Shown here in pieces: positions 8,140 to 17,251 of a stretch of DNA of 64,000 nucleotides. The DNA is taken from assembly GCF_900187375.1 (NCBI RefSeq), contig NZ_FYEW01000002.1, positions 744,001-808,000 on the forward strand. The letters run 5' to 3'. The position numbers were made by a program, and so were the translations under genes. The notes under the pieces were generated by a model, which saw nothing but the letters and a program-made list of their open reading frames with translations, was not told where the DNA came from and did no database searches. The DNA is from Hymenobacter gelipurpurascens. GTDB lineage: Bacteria > Bacteroidota > Bacteroidia > Cytophagales > Hymenobacteraceae. Positions within the stretch are counted from its first letter, which is position 1. Every line of letters starts with the position of its first letter.

Positions 8140-8997
8140 ATGTTTACTCGTACCACTCTCCTGCTGCTCGGGGCGCTGCTGCCCTTGCAGCTGGCCGCGC
8201 AGGATCTGAAGAAATCCTGTCCTTACGATTCGGCCCATTTCGACCTGTTTCACCCCGTGCCCCGTAAACAGCTGCGAGAGATGCGCCCCGACCGGCCCGG
8301 CGTAACGGAAAGCCCGTTTACGGTAGATGCCGGACATTTTCAGTTGGAAACTGATGCCCTGCGTCTTATCAACTCCCGTGAGGACACGATGCGTAACCGC
8401 GATTTTCACGTAGCCTACGCCGTAGCCAAAATGGGCCTGAGCCGCCGTACCGATTTGCAAGTGGAAGTACCGCTCTACAGCATCAGCAAGCAACGCGGTG
8501 AGCGACAAACTGACTGGGACCATAACCGTGGTTTCGGCGACCTGGCCATTCGGGTGAAGCACAATTTCCTTGGCAACGACCAAAAGGGGCCCATATCAAT
8601 GGGAGTAGTGGCCTATACGCGCCTGCCCACAGGTGGTAAAGCTGGCAGCGGGGCCGTAGAAGGCGGCCTGATTTTGCCCGTTAATATCATGCTGCCGCAC
8701 AAATGGAACCTTGATGTGCAAATAGAATCTGATGTAAACTACGACCGTGAGCAGGACAACCACTACATGCGCGTGATGCCCTCCGTGGCGCTGGATCATG
8801 AGTTCAGCGACGTCTTCAGTTTCTTGGTGGAAGGGGTAACGCAGTGGGATGCGGAGCACTCTGGCTGGCGCTCCTCCGTAAATATTGCCCCCATTTTCAG
8901 CGTCAACGATAATCTGCAGTTTGATTTCGGTACTCACCTAGCCCTAAGCAGGGAATCTGATCGTGAGTTCTTTGTGGGTGTCACGTTCCGGCGGTAA
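8140..8997 (+). CDS. Outer-membrane transporter-like protein (Phenol_MetA_deg type)
   Basis: Starts at ATG 8140, which opens a signal peptide (MFTRTTLLLLGALLPLQ, cleavage near LAAQ); an in-frame TTG 13 codons upstream would give an arginine-rich start and is unlikely. The mature protein of about 265 residues begins with MRPDRPGVTESPFTVDAGHFQLE, a signature of beta-barrel proteins grouped as the MetA-pathway-of-phenol-degradation family, and goes on with alternating amphipathic strands to a terminal FVGVTFRR. The role of this family is poorly known; such proteins are treated as outer-membrane channels. Position right after the metal-regulated receptor suggests it belongs to the same uptake unit. 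A strong terminator follows. Confidence 0.75.
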   Translation: MFTRTTLLLLGALLPLQLAAQDLKKSCPYDSAHFDLFHPVPRKQLREMRPDRPGVTESPFTVDAGHFQLETDALRLINSREDTMRNRDFHVAYAVAKMGLSRRTDLQVEVPLYSISKQRGERQTDWDHNRGFGDLAIRVKHNFLGNDQKGPISMGVVAYTRLPTGGKAGSGAVEGGLILPVNIMLPHKWNLDVQIESDVNYDREQDNHYMRVMPSVALDHEFSDVFSFLVEGVTQWDAEHSGWRSSVNIAPIFSVNDNLQFDFGTHLALSRESDREFFVGVTFRR

Positions 8998-9044
8998 GCC
9001 CTCTCGCCACTGAGCCTGCATCATCAACTACTGGCCTACAACAA

Positions 9045-9079
9045 AAACATCCCGCAGCCTCACTGGCTGCGGGATGTTT
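9045..9079. terminator. Intrinsic terminator
   Basis: AAACATCCCGCAGCC pairs perfectly with GGCTGCGGGATGTTT across a five-base loop. It ends the receptor unit. The remaining bases to 9232 hold nothing I recognise. Confidence 0.85.
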
Positions 9080-9232
9080 CATTGCTCACAAACCCAGTTG
9101 GCTTATTGGTGGTTGGGCATCAGGCCATTATGGGAGAGAAAGAATATCCTTTCCTACGTCGCCAAAAACGCGAATAATGTTACTACTCCCCAACACCTTA
9201 CGAGAGCAAATCAGCTTTTTTTGCCATTCAGT

Positions 9233-10444
9233 TTACACCAGGCCACTCAACCGCTGGAACTCCCGGCCCAGAATGGCCGTGTCGTCGGCGCCCAGCCAGT
9301 CGCGGAGCACGGTGGCGTAGATGCTGCGGAAATCGAGCTGGTAGCGCAGGTCGCCTTGGTCGAGGTTGAGCAAATCGGGGGCGGCGTTTAGGATGCCTTT
9401 CTGCTTCAGGCCGCCGCCCAGCAGCAGCACGTTGTTGGCAGTGCCGTGGTCGGTGCCGTTGCTGGCATTCTGGCTTACGCGGCGCCCAAACTCTGAGAAC
9501 ACCAGAATCAGCGTATCATCGAAGTTGCCAGCTTTCTGCAGGTCCTCAGCAAAGGCGCCTAGGCCACTGCTCAGGTCTTGCAGGAGCTTGCCCTGCTGCT
9601 CCTGCTGGCGCACGTGCGTATCGAAGCCCGTGAGAGAAACGTAAAACACACGGGACTCAATACCGGAATTGATCAGCTCGGCGGCGGTTTTCAGGTTCTT
9701 GCTGAACTCCGTATTCGGGTAGGCCACTCCCGACTTATACACTTTAGAAGTATGGTACAGATAGTCGGCCGATGAGGTGGTTTCCGCCAACGTCTTGTAC
9801 AGATAATCCAGCTCCGAGCCGGCTGCATTTGACGACTTCTGCTGGCTTACCTGCGCGATAAAGCGGTTTTGCGTCAGCTGGTGGAATTTCTCCGGGCTCT
9901 TCAACGACAACCCTTTGCGTAGGCCACCTTTCATGGCCAGACTCAGCGTATCGTCTACCTCCAAGCCGTTGTAGGGCAGTTGGCAGTCGGCGCAGTTCGA
10001 GTCGAGGTAGCGCCCGAGCCAGCCGGTGCCCACGTACTTATCGGAGTCAGAAGCGCTCTGCCAGATATCCATGGAGCGGAAGTGCGACCGGTCGGGATTG
10101 GGGTAGCCCACGGCGTTCAGAATGCCCATCTGGCCTTGGTCGTAGAGGCCTTTGAGCTGCGTCATGGTCGGGTTGAAGCCCAGGTCCTGACCGAGCGTAA
10201 GAATCCCGCTCTGCTCCCGTATCCCCAGCGTCGGCCGCGACTTGTAGTATATATCGTTGCGGTACGGGATGATGGTGTTCAGGCCATCGTTGCCGCCGCC
10301 CAGCTGCACTACCACCAGCCGCCGCCCGTTGGAATTGTGCAGCGTTTGCAGCCCCTGCTGGTCTAGCGCATGCAGGAATTTCGGCACGAACAGCAGTGAG
10401 CTGGCCAGCACGGAAGTCTTCAGAAAGTCGCGGCGAGTGGTCAT
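9233..10444 (-). CDS. DUF1501 family secreted protein with twin-arginine signal
   Basis: A 403-residue protein whose N-terminus, TTRRDFLKTS followed by a hydrophobic stretch ending near FLHA, is a Tat export signal. The body shows VVVQLGGGNDGLNTIIPY, GYPNPDRSHFRSMDIW, GFDTHVRQQEQQGKL, LVFSEFGRR and GTDHGTANNVLLLGGGLK, the usual DUF1501 landmarks; the fold resembles the sulfatase/alkaline phosphatase group. The reaction is unknown. It is downstream of a DUF1800 gene, and these two families are commonly found side by side, implying a joint periplasmic or surface role. A long perfect hairpin (10459-10557) separates the two genes. Confidence 0.9.
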   Translation of the reverse strand: MTTRRDFLKTSVLASSLLFVPKFLHALDQQGLQTLHNSNGRRLVVVQLGGGNDGLNTIIPYRNDIYYKSRPTLGIREQSGILTLGQDLGFNPTMTQLKGLYDQGQMGILNAVGYPNPDRSHFRSMDIWQSASDSDKYVGTGWLGRYLDSNCADCQLPYNGLEVDDTLSLAMKGGLRKGLSLKSPEKFHQLTQNRFIAQVSQQKSSNAAGSELDYLYKTLAETTSSADYLYHTSKVYKSGVAYPNTEFSKNLKTAAELINSGIESRVFYVSLTGFDTHVRQQEQQGKLLQDLSSGLGAFAEDLQKAGNFDDTLILVFSEFGRRVSQNASNGTDHGTANNVLLLGGGLKQKGILNAAPDLLNLDQGDLRYQLDFRSIYATVLRDWLGADDTAILGREFQRLSGLV

Positions 10445-10458
10445 AAACGTATTTTTTT

Positions 10459-10557
10459 ACGTCATCCTGAGCTTGCGAAGGATCTTACCACACCTGACCG
10501 ACTGGCCTAGCGCCTCGTGCTACCGTGGGAAGATCCTTCGCAAGCTCAGGATGACGT
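10459..10557. repeat. 28-base perfect inverted repeat (GTCATCCTGAGC family)
   Basis: Arms 10459-10486 and 10530-10557 are perfect reverse complements; the left arm begins ACGTCATCCTGAGCTTGCGA. The 43-base loop contains ACTGGCCTAG. It fills the DUF1800-DUF1501 gap and belongs to the same hairpin family as 38171-38264 and 41225-41300. Confidence 0.9.
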
Positions 10558-10574
10558 TGTTTTCTATGGAGTAA

Positions 10575-12101
10575 TTACATCAACTGGTATTCCGGCAGGC
10601 TCAGCAGGGCCGTTACCATGGTGCGCAGGCGGCCTTCCTCGGGCGCTTTGTCACCAGCGGCTTGCACCAGCGTCATGTTCTCGGGCCGAATAGGCGTCTG
10701 CAGCACAAAATCAGCCAAAGGGGCAGCTTGCTGAGGCGCGGGGGTCTGGCTGAGCAGTTCCCGAATGGGCGCGAGCTTCACGGTGGTTTTCACGGGCTGG
10801 TTGAAGGTGCGGTCGGCGCGGGAAACCTGCGGGGCCAGGTCGTTCTCGTCCTCCTTCAGGGCCACCCGAAACTCTGCGTTCCGGAATAGTACTGAGGGCA
10901 GCTGCAGCCGGTACAGCAACGATGACGAATCAATCCAGCTGCGGCCGCCGGGCCAGCCAGCCACGTTCGGCGGCTGAAATAAGGTCTGACCAAGCGCTTT
11001 CTGAAACACAATCAGCGGCTTGTCATCGACCAGCTGAACCCCAAAGGTGCGCTTCATGCCCGCCAGCAGCTCCACCGGCGACTTGATGCGCGTGCCCACA
11101 TTAGGCGCCGCGTAAAACCAATCGGCCAGAAACATGCGCTCCAGTAGGCCACTGATATCGTACTGACTTTTATAGAACTCCTGGGCCAGCGGCTTGATAC
11201 GGGCCGGATCGGGCGTATCGTTCACGAAGAAACGGTAGAGCTTCGTGGTGATAAACTCCGCCGTTTGGGGCTGCTGCAAAATGATGCGCAGGATGTCTTC
11301 GCCGCCGAAGTTGCCGGTCTGACCCAGGAAGGTTTTGGGGCCGTCGTCGTGCAGCTTGGGCCGAAACACGAAGCGGTTCTGGGCATCGGCGCTCCAGCCG
11401 GTAAAGGCGCGGGCGGCTTCCTTCACATCCTGCTCGGTGTAGTGGCCGCGGCCCAGCGTGAACAGCTCCATCAGCTCGCGGGCGAAGTTCTCGTTGGGGC
11501 GCTGCTTGCGGTTTTGCTGGTTGTTGAGAAATTGCAGCATGGCCGCCTCCTGGCTCACGGCCAGCAGCAGATCAGCAAATTTGCCCAGGGCCAGCCTCCT
11601 GATAGTATTATGCAGCTGCAGTGCCGCATCGGGCCGGCGCACGCGGCAGGAAAAATGGCCATGCCAGAAGAACGTGAGTTTCTCGCGCAGCTGAGCCGGC
11701 GAGTTGGCCATCCGGTCAAGCCAGCCAGTGTTCATGGCATAAAAAGCCGCCCGAATGTTCTGGTTCTGCTGCTTGCGCTGCTCCGGCGTCAGAGCACGCT
11801 TCCGCAACTGGCCTACGCTTGCCCCAGCGGTAGGCGCTGCAGTTGCCAGGCCACTCGTCTGGTCGGGCGTGGTGGTCATGCTGGTTTGCGGCGTGCCCGC
11901 GGCAGGCGCGGGCACCATTGGCGGCTCCGGCTGCTCGGCGTAGGCCATCTGCGGACTTGCCAGCGGCTCATACGGTTCAGAATCATGCAGTATCCGGCGC
12001 CACGCTTTGCGCACCGAGCCATCGGTAGCCAGGTCCTGTGCCCTCGGCCCGAAGCCGGCTCGCCAATAGAGATGCTGCAGCTGCTGTTGCGTCGTCTTCA
12101 T
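10575..12101 (-). CDS. DUF1800 family protein
   Basis: A 508-residue protein with the family landmarks LYWRAGFGPR at the N-terminus, LREKLTFFWHGHFSCRV, NFARELMELFTLGRGHYTEQDVKEAARAFTGW, TKLYRFFVND, PVELLAGMKRTFG and FQPPNVAGWPGGRSWID. Function is undescribed for most members. No clear signal peptide is seen, unlike its DUF1501 partner. There is a low-complexity Pro/Thr/Ala-rich insertion near residues 50-95. It lies between the lamin-tail gene (54-base gap) and the DUF1501 gene on the same strand; the three may be one transcript. Confidence 0.9.
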   Translation of the reverse strand: MKTTQQQLQHLYWRAGFGPRAQDLATDGSVRKAWRRILHDSEPYEPLASPQMAYAEQPEPPMVPAPAAGTPQTSMTTTPDQTSGLATAAPTAGASVGQLRKRALTPEQRKQQNQNIRAAFYAMNTGWLDRMANSPAQLREKLTFFWHGHFSCRVRRPDAALQLHNTIRRLALGKFADLLLAVSQEAAMLQFLNNQQNRKQRPNENFARELMELFTLGRGHYTEQDVKEAARAFTGWSADAQNRFVFRPKLHDDGPKTFLGQTGNFGGEDILRIILQQPQTAEFITTKLYRFFVNDTPDPARIKPLAQEFYKSQYDISGLLERMFLADWFYAAPNVGTRIKSPVELLAGMKRTFGVQLVDDKPLIVFQKALGQTLFQPPNVAGWPGGRSWIDSSSLLYRLQLPSVLFRNAEFRVALKEDENDLAPQVSRADRTFNQPVKTTVKLAPIRELLSQTPAPQQAAPLADFVLQTPIRPENMTLVQAAGDKAPEEGRLRTMVTALLSLPEYQLM

Positions 12102-12155
12102 GCTGGGTTGGACGCCACTGGTGACGAGAGGTTTAACCTCTAGGCCACTCCAGAC

Positions 12156-14753
12156 TCAGAATCGTGCGCCCACTACCACCGTTTTGCGGTACTCCCGCTT
12201 CTCGCCGCCGCTGGCCCGAAACAGCTCTACCAGCAGCACATAATAGCCCACGGCAGCTTTCTGGGCTTTATCGTTGAGGCCGTCCCATTGCCAGAAGCCG
12301 GTAGTGGCCAACGTTTCGTTGCGCACCAGCCGGCGCACTAGGCGGCCCTGCGCATCGTAAATCGTGACGGTTCCGGCGTAGCCCGGCTGATCGAGCTGGT
12401 AGCTAAGCGTCGTGAAGTCCTGCTGCCCATCTTCATCGGGTGTAAAGATTTCAGGCTCCAGCGTAAGCACACCCGTACCCGTGGGGTCTGGTTGCTGCTG
12501 CGAGTTAGGCCGGCCCGGTGTGGCGTAGCCCACGCTGCTGGCCGCCGAATGGAAGTTCACCGGCAGGCTCGGCCCGGTAGCCCGAATGCGTTCCAATGAC
12601 ACACCATCCCGCGAATCCAGCAGGGCCAGGTGCTGCTTTTCGGTGTAAGCATAGCGGTCCAACTCCTGCCCCAGCGCATTCTGGACCACCACAGTCCCGG
12701 CATCATCGGGGTAAGAGGGGAAAGCTGACATGGTCAGAAATGCTGCCAGATTGTTGGCTGGGTACTGCGCCTGTACTAGGTCGGGGCGCGTGGTAAGAAC
12801 CACGAACTGGCCCGGCCCCAGCACATACGACTCCGGACTGATGGCTTCCAGGCCTATTGAGCCGTCGGTTTTCAGGCCGCCGAGCTGCCAGCCACGCAGG
12901 TCAAGGTACTTGGTGGAGCGGTTCAGCAACTCCACAAAATCAACGCCACCGGAGCGCGGATTAAACAGGATTTCGTTGATGACCACATCGCCCGATGACA
13001 CAGGAACGGGCAGCGCAAACATAGCAGAGGAAGCCGGGCCGGCGGCATTCCCGGCGCAATCCACAGCGCGTTGCACCGTAATAGTCAGCGGCTGGTTTGC
13101 CGTAAGCGGGCTACCCAGCGAAAGATCCACCACCCGAAAATCGGGGCCTACGGGGGCGGCTCCCGTAATAGTCGGTCCAGCGCTTAGTGCATAGAGGGCG
13201 GGGTTTGCGGCCGCCGTGCTATCCAGCTTCTCCCCGAAAAACAACCGCACCGAGGAGGCCGATAGCGCCAGTGTCCGTAGTAGCTTGGGTGCTGTGCGGT
13301 CGGGGTTTGCGGCGCGCACAGAATTGGCGCGGCCGGGTGTGCCGCCGCTGGCATCGAGGCTAGCCGTCCAGTTTTCCAGGCCACCGCAAGGGTTGGCGGT
13401 GTCTATCATTTCCAGCGTCCAGCCGCCGTCTTTCTTGCGTGTATCCTTGTACCAGGTATCCGCATAGCTGACTTCAAACAACGTACGGCCATCCTTGCCG
13501 CGCAACACCAGCTGGTCGCCAGAATTTGTGAGGCTCGGGAAGTTACTGAGGCCGAACACCTTTCTGTAGGCCCCAAATTGTGCGGCCCGGGTGCTGCCGC
13601 ATACCACCGCATACTCGCCGGGCAGCAATACCGCTCCCGCCGGAAACACGGCCGGAGTTCCACCCGGCTTGAGCAGGCGCACACCTGCCAGATCCAGCAA
13701 GGCGGTAGCTGATGGGTTATGAATCTCGATATACTCCGAGGCAGGCAGGCCTACGACGGGTATCTCGTCGGCCAGAATCTCGGTGATAAGTACCTGATTG
13801 AGTTTCGGGGCCACCGGGAAGCCGTTGTTCTGCACAGTGGCCGTAAGCGGGCCAGCGGCCACATTGCCAAACTGGTCGGCCACGTTGCGGGCCTCCACGG
13901 TCAGGCTTCCTATCGGCAAATCAGCCGCAAAGGTCAGGTGTACTATCGTGGGGTCAGTGGCATCGAGCTGGGCGGTGAGGGCGACCAGGCCAGTGCTGAG
14001 GCGGTAGTTGGCTGCCGACTGGCCTAGGGCAACCGCTTCGTTGAAGGTCAGGTCGAGCTGTTGGGCGGCGGGCACCGTTGCTCTACCCAAGAGCGGCGGC
14101 GTGGCGTCCGTCACCCGGAAATCATCGAAGTAAAAGGCCTTGCTGTTCGCCGCCGAGTACGTCAGCATAATGCCAAACCAGGCACTGCGCTGGTAGGTTG
14201 CGTCGGTAGCGGTGCCCTCGCTCGTGTAGGCCACTCCGCCAGTCAGGTCGCGCTCCAGCTTCCATTGGTTCTGCACGGTCCTCGTTACCCGCACCCGCAC
14301 GAGGTTGTTATTCACCGAATTCAGAGTAGCATCCTGTCCGTTAATCACATACACGGGGCTGCCCGTGGCGTCTTTCCGGAAAAGCGCCACCTCGTCGGGG
14401 GTGCCGCCGAGGCGCACGAAGTAGCCCTTAGTACCGCTGGCTTTTAGGTCGGCCTGATCGGCCATCAGCCATACATCGGCGTAGTTGCCGCTGCTGGTGG
14501 CCAGTTTCAGATTGGCCCAAAGCTCCCACGTGGTGCCGGTAGTGGCCGCGCAGGGCGTTACGAGCTGCAACACGGTACCGGTAGTGGCGGGGCCGTTGGA
14601 TTGGAGCTGCTGAGCCGTGTTTACCTGAAAGGAGGCCGCGTCGCCAGACCAGGGCGGGTTTTGGGTGAAGTTACCGTCGGTGAAAGAGTCAGTGAGCTGT
14701 GCGGAAGCAGCGGCCGCGCAAAGGAGCAGCGGCAGGACTAATAATTTCTTCAC
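12156..14753 (-). CDS. Secreted multidomain protein with lamin-tail domains and C-terminal FlgD-like domain
   Basis: An 865-residue protein with a signal peptide (MKKLLVLPLLLCAAAASAQ). The N-terminal 215 residues look like a laminin-G/lectin-type sandwich (TTWELWANLKLA, FYFDDFRVTD). Ig-like segments of the SbsA type follow (LLGRATVPAAQQLDLTFNEAV). Two lamin-tail domains are seen: VLITEILADEIPVVGLPASE around 320 and DVVINEILFNPRSGGVDFVE around 590, each with a FPAG or LGPGQ turn. The end (TIYDAQGRLVRRLV, WDGLNDKAQKAAVGYYVLLV) is a FlgD-like Ig domain common at the C-termini of surface proteins in this phylum. Family knowledge suggests extracellular adhesion or nuclease-associated roles; no catalytic motif is visible. 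It heads the DUF1800/DUF1501 group. Confidence 0.82.
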   Translation of the reverse strand: MKKLLVLPLLLCAAAASAQLTDSFTDGNFTQNPPWSGDAASFQVNTAQQLQSNGPATTGTVLQLVTPCAATTGTTWELWANLKLATSSGNYADVWLMADQADLKASGTKGYFVRLGGTPDEVALFRKDATGSPVYVINGQDATLNSVNNNLVRVRVTRTVQNQWKLERDLTGGVAYTSEGTATDATYQRSAWFGIMLTYSAANSKAFYFDDFRVTDATPPLLGRATVPAAQQLDLTFNEAVALGQSAANYRLSTGLVALTAQLDATDPTIVHLTFAADLPIGSLTVEARNVADQFGNVAAGPLTATVQNNGFPVAPKLNQVLITEILADEIPVVGLPASEYIEIHNPSATALLDLAGVRLLKPGGTPAVFPAGAVLLPGEYAVVCGSTRAAQFGAYRKVFGLSNFPSLTNSGDQLVLRGKDGRTLFEVSYADTWYKDTRKKDGGWTLEMIDTANPCGGLENWTASLDASGGTPGRANSVRAANPDRTAPKLLRTLALSASSVRLFFGEKLDSTAAANPALYALSAGPTITGAAPVGPDFRVVDLSLGSPLTANQPLTITVQRAVDCAGNAAGPASSAMFALPVPVSSGDVVINEILFNPRSGGVDFVELLNRSTKYLDLRGWQLGGLKTDGSIGLEAISPESYVLGPGQFVVLTTRPDLVQAQYPANNLAAFLTMSAFPSYPDDAGTVVVQNALGQELDRYAYTEKQHLALLDSRDGVSLERIRATGPSLPVNFHSAASSVGYATPGRPNSQQQPDPTGTGVLTLEPEIFTPDEDGQQDFTTLSYQLDQPGYAGTVTIYDAQGRLVRRLVRNETLATTGFWQWDGLNDKAQKAAVGYYVLLVELFRASGGEKREYRKTVVVGARF

Positions 14754-14869
14754 AAGTAATTGCTATAGACTTTTCTCCCGGAGTTTCGGGCAGAACAGGA
14801 GAAGTTATTCCTCTTCATTTTCCCGCCGCGAACCTCTGGGAGAAATTACGGGATGAAAGATAACTGCTT

Positions 14870-14877
14870 TACCTTTA
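14870..14877 (+). promoter_or_regulatory. Possible minus-7 promoter box for asd
   Basis: TACCTTTA, one base off the TAnnTTTG consensus of this phylum, ending 20 bases before the asd ATG. No convincing minus-33 TTG at the usual spacing. Confidence 0.35.
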
Positions 14878-14897
14878 CCAGCTAACTCAGATACCTC

Positions 14898-15896
14898 ATG
14901 AAAGTAGCCGTAGTAGGTGCCACCGGTTTGGTAGGCACCGAGATGCTGAAAGTGTTGGCCGAGCGCAACTTCCCGGTCACGGAACTCCTCCCCGTTGCCT
15001 CCGCCAAATCGGTAGGCCAGGAAATCGAATTTCAGGGCAAGAAATACAAGGTGGTGAGCATGGACGACGCCATTGCGGCGCGCCCGGCCGTAGCCATTTT
15101 CTCAGCGGGTGGCTCCATTTCCAAGGAAGAAGCTCCGCGCTTCGCCGCAGTTGGCACCGTTGTTATTGATAATTCCTCGGCCTGGCGCATGGACCCTACC
15201 AAGAAGCTGGTGGTGCCCGAAATCAACGCTAAAGAGCTGACCTCGGAGGATAAAATTATTGCCAACCCGAACTGTTCCACCATTCAGATGGTGGTGGCCC
15301 TCAATAAGCTGCACGAGCGCTACAAGGTGGAGCGTATTGTGGTGAGCACCTACCAGAGCGTAACGGGTACCGGCAAAAAAGCCGTCGATCAGCTCCTGGA
15401 AGAGCGCGCCGGCCAGACGCCCACCAACCCCGCCTATCCCCACCGCATCGACTTGAACGTGCTGCCGCATATTGATGTGTTTGAGGACAACGGCTACACG
15501 AAGGAGGAGATGAAGATGGTGAAGGAAACCAAGAAAATCTTCGGCGACGATTCTATCCGCGTAACCGCTACCACGGTGCGCATTCCGGTAATGGGCGGCC
15601 ACTCCGAAGCCGTAAACGTGGAATTCGCTCAGGAATTTGACCTTGCGGAAGTGCGCGAAATCCTGCGTCAGACCGAAGGCGTGGAGCTGGTAGACGACGT
15701 GCAGAACAACGTGTATCCCATGCCCAAAGACGCCCACGGCCGCGACGCCGTGCTCGTAGGCCGCCTGCGCCGCGACGAAACTCAGCCCAAAACCCTCAAC
15801 ATGTGGGTAGTGGCCGACAACCTGCGCAAAGGCGCCGCCACCAACGCCGTCCAGATTGCCGAGAAAATGCTGCAAATGGGTTTATTGCAACGCTAG
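14898..15896 (+). CDS. asd: Aspartate-semialdehyde dehydrogenase
   Basis: Makes aspartate-4-semialdehyde from aspartyl phosphate with NADPH, at the branch to lysine, diaminopimelate, threonine and methionine; cytosolic. The 332-residue protein opens with the nucleotide-binding VAVVGATGLVGTEML, has the catalytic cysteine in ANPNCSTIQM (Cys126), the VSTYQSVTGTGKKA segment and the substrate-binding RIPVMGGHSEAVNVE region with its active-site His. Length is normal for the family. It stands alone with its own terminator. Its product feeds hom and metX/metY, which are encoded 15 kb away in this window. Confidence 0.96.
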   Translation: MKVAVVGATGLVGTEMLKVLAERNFPVTELLPVASAKSVGQEIEFQGKKYKVVSMDDAIAARPAVAIFSAGGSISKEEAPRFAAVGTVVIDNSSAWRMDPTKKLVVPEINAKELTSEDKIIANPNCSTIQMVVALNKLHERYKVERIVVSTYQSVTGTGKKAVDQLLEERAGQTPTNPAYPHRIDLNVLPHIDVFEDNGYTKEEMKMVKETKKIFGDDSIRVTATTVRIPVMGGHSEAVNVEFAQEFDLAEVREILRQTEGVELVDDVQNNVYPMPKDAHGRDAVLVGRLRRDETQPKTLNMWVVADNLRKGAATNAVQIAEKMLQMGLLQR

Positions 15897-15919
15897 GCAT
15901 GCATATATTATCTACCTAA

Positions 15920-15966
15920 AATTGCCCTACTTCGGTGGCGAGTCTGCCAACTGAAGCAGGGCAATT
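15920..15966 (+). terminator. Terminator hairpin after asd
   Basis: AATTGCCCTACTTCGGTGGC pairs with GCCAACTGAAGCAGGGCAATT (three mismatches or wobbles) across a short loop. Confidence 0.65.
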
Positions 15967-15991
15967 ACTTTCTATACCCATTCATTCTTAC

Positions 15992-17173
15992 ATGAAACAC
16001 ACGCTACTCTTATCCCTTGCCCTTGTTTCTCTGCTAGGCCATTCCGGACGGGCACAAACAGTTGCTACACCCAAAGCGCCGGCAAACGCAGCTGTTTACA
16101 CCTATGTAGAGCAGATGCCGGTGTTCCCAGGTGGTCAGCAGGCCTTACTACAGACCATCGGCGAAACTGTCAATTACCCAACTGAGGCCTTGGAACAGCG
16201 TCTGGAAGGACGGGTATTTGTGCAGTTCGTAGTCGGTACTTCGGGGCAGGCGCAGGATGCAAGAGTTACTCAAAGCCTGCATCCGCTGCTGGATGCCGAA
16301 GCCGTTCGGGCCGTCAGCGCGTTGCCGGCTTTCTCTCCGGGCCGGCAGAATGGCCGGGCGGTACCAGTAGCCTTTACGCTACCTATTATTTTCAAAATTC
16401 CACAGAACGTAGAAGAGATTCTGGCCGCACGAGCTGGTAAACCGGCTACAGCTTCTGCAGCTTCAGTAACCTCGGATTATGCGCGCTTCCCGGGTGGACC
16501 AGAAGCACTGGCTGCGTATCTGAGTGCTGTGCCTTACCCAGAGGGCGCCCGCGCCACGCAGGCGGAAGGCCGGGTGTATGTGCGTTTTCAGGTGAGTGCC
16601 AGCGGCAAAGTAGAACAAGTAGCTGCTATCACCCCCAAAACTATTCTCCCCACCAAAGCTCTTCAACGGCGCAAAGCAGCCGAAACAACATCAACTCTAT
16701 CTAAACAAACAGCCGATATGCAGCTGCTTCTGGCTGCCACGCAACTAGTAACCGACATGCCCAGCTGGAAACCTGCTTTTCAAAATGGAAAAGCTATTGC
16801 CAGCAGCATGACCGTGCCGGTAGATTTCTATGCCACGGCGCCGGCTACCGCACCCGCACCCGTGTATGCTTATGCCGATCAGATGCCGGGGTCTATAGGC
16901 AACCAAGGAAAACTTGCGGGCAGTATGTACCAGGGAATCCGATACCCTGCTGAAGCATTACGTCGTCAGGTTCAGGGCGAAGTACTGATCTACTTCGTGG
17001 TGAATGAGCAAGGCCGGGTAGAGCAGGCTGAGGTTATCCGGTCAGTTGATCCGTTGCTGGACGCAGAAGCACTGCGCGTTATTCAAGCACTACCGGCCAG
17101 TACGCCACCTATGCACCAAGGCAAACCCGTGAAAGTATTCTTCACGGCTCCCGTAAACTTCGCCATTCGCTAA
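15992..17173 (+). CDS. Secreted protein with three TonB C-terminal-like domains
   Basis: Starts at ATG 15992, opening a signal peptide (MKHTLLLSLALVSLLGHSGR, then AQ); an in-frame GTG 19 codons earlier lies inside the asd terminator hairpin and is unlikely. The 393-residue protein repeats the TonB C-terminal fold: about residues 40-140 (VEQMPVFPGGQQALL, EGRVFVQFVV, LHPLLDAEAVRAV), a diverged middle copy about 160-285 (RFPGGPEALAAYL, EGRVYVRFQVSASGKVE), and about 300-393 (YPAEALRRQVQGEVLIYF, VDPLLDAEALRVIQALPA). There is no membrane anchor or proline-rich arm, so it is not a standard TonB. It may bind outer-membrane receptors from the periplasm; that is an inference. Confidence 0.75.
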   Translation: MKHTLLLSLALVSLLGHSGRAQTVATPKAPANAAVYTYVEQMPVFPGGQQALLQTIGETVNYPTEALEQRLEGRVFVQFVVGTSGQAQDARVTQSLHPLLDAEAVRAVSALPAFSPGRQNGRAVPVAFTLPIIFKIPQNVEEILAARAGKPATASAASVTSDYARFPGGPEALAAYLSAVPYPEGARATQAEGRVYVRFQVSASGKVEQVAAITPKTILPTKALQRRKAAETTSTLSKQTADMQLLLAATQLVTDMPSWKPAFQNGKAIASSMTVPVDFYATAPATAPAPVYAYADQMPGSIGNQGKLAGSMYQGIRYPAEALRRQVQGEVLIYFVVNEQGRVEQAEVIRSVDPLLDAEALRVIQALPASTPPMHQGKPVKVFFTAPVNFAIR

Positions 17174-17186
17174 TGTGCGTTTCCTG

Positions 17187-17237
17187 AAAAAGTCACTGAG
17201 CCCCTGCATCTCTTCTGCAGGGGCTCAGTGACTTTTT
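17187..17237. terminator. Bidirectional terminator
   Basis: AAAAAGTCACTGAGCCCCTG pairs perfectly with its complement ending 17237, with A and T tails on the two sides. It separates the convergent TonB_C and hydrolase genes. Confidence 0.9.
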
Positions 17238-17251
17238 TACTATCCTGACGG

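Noticed and set aside
11265..12143. A 292-codon plus-strand frame opposite DUF1800
   Set aside because: Antisense shadow of a recognised family; no start context or domain.
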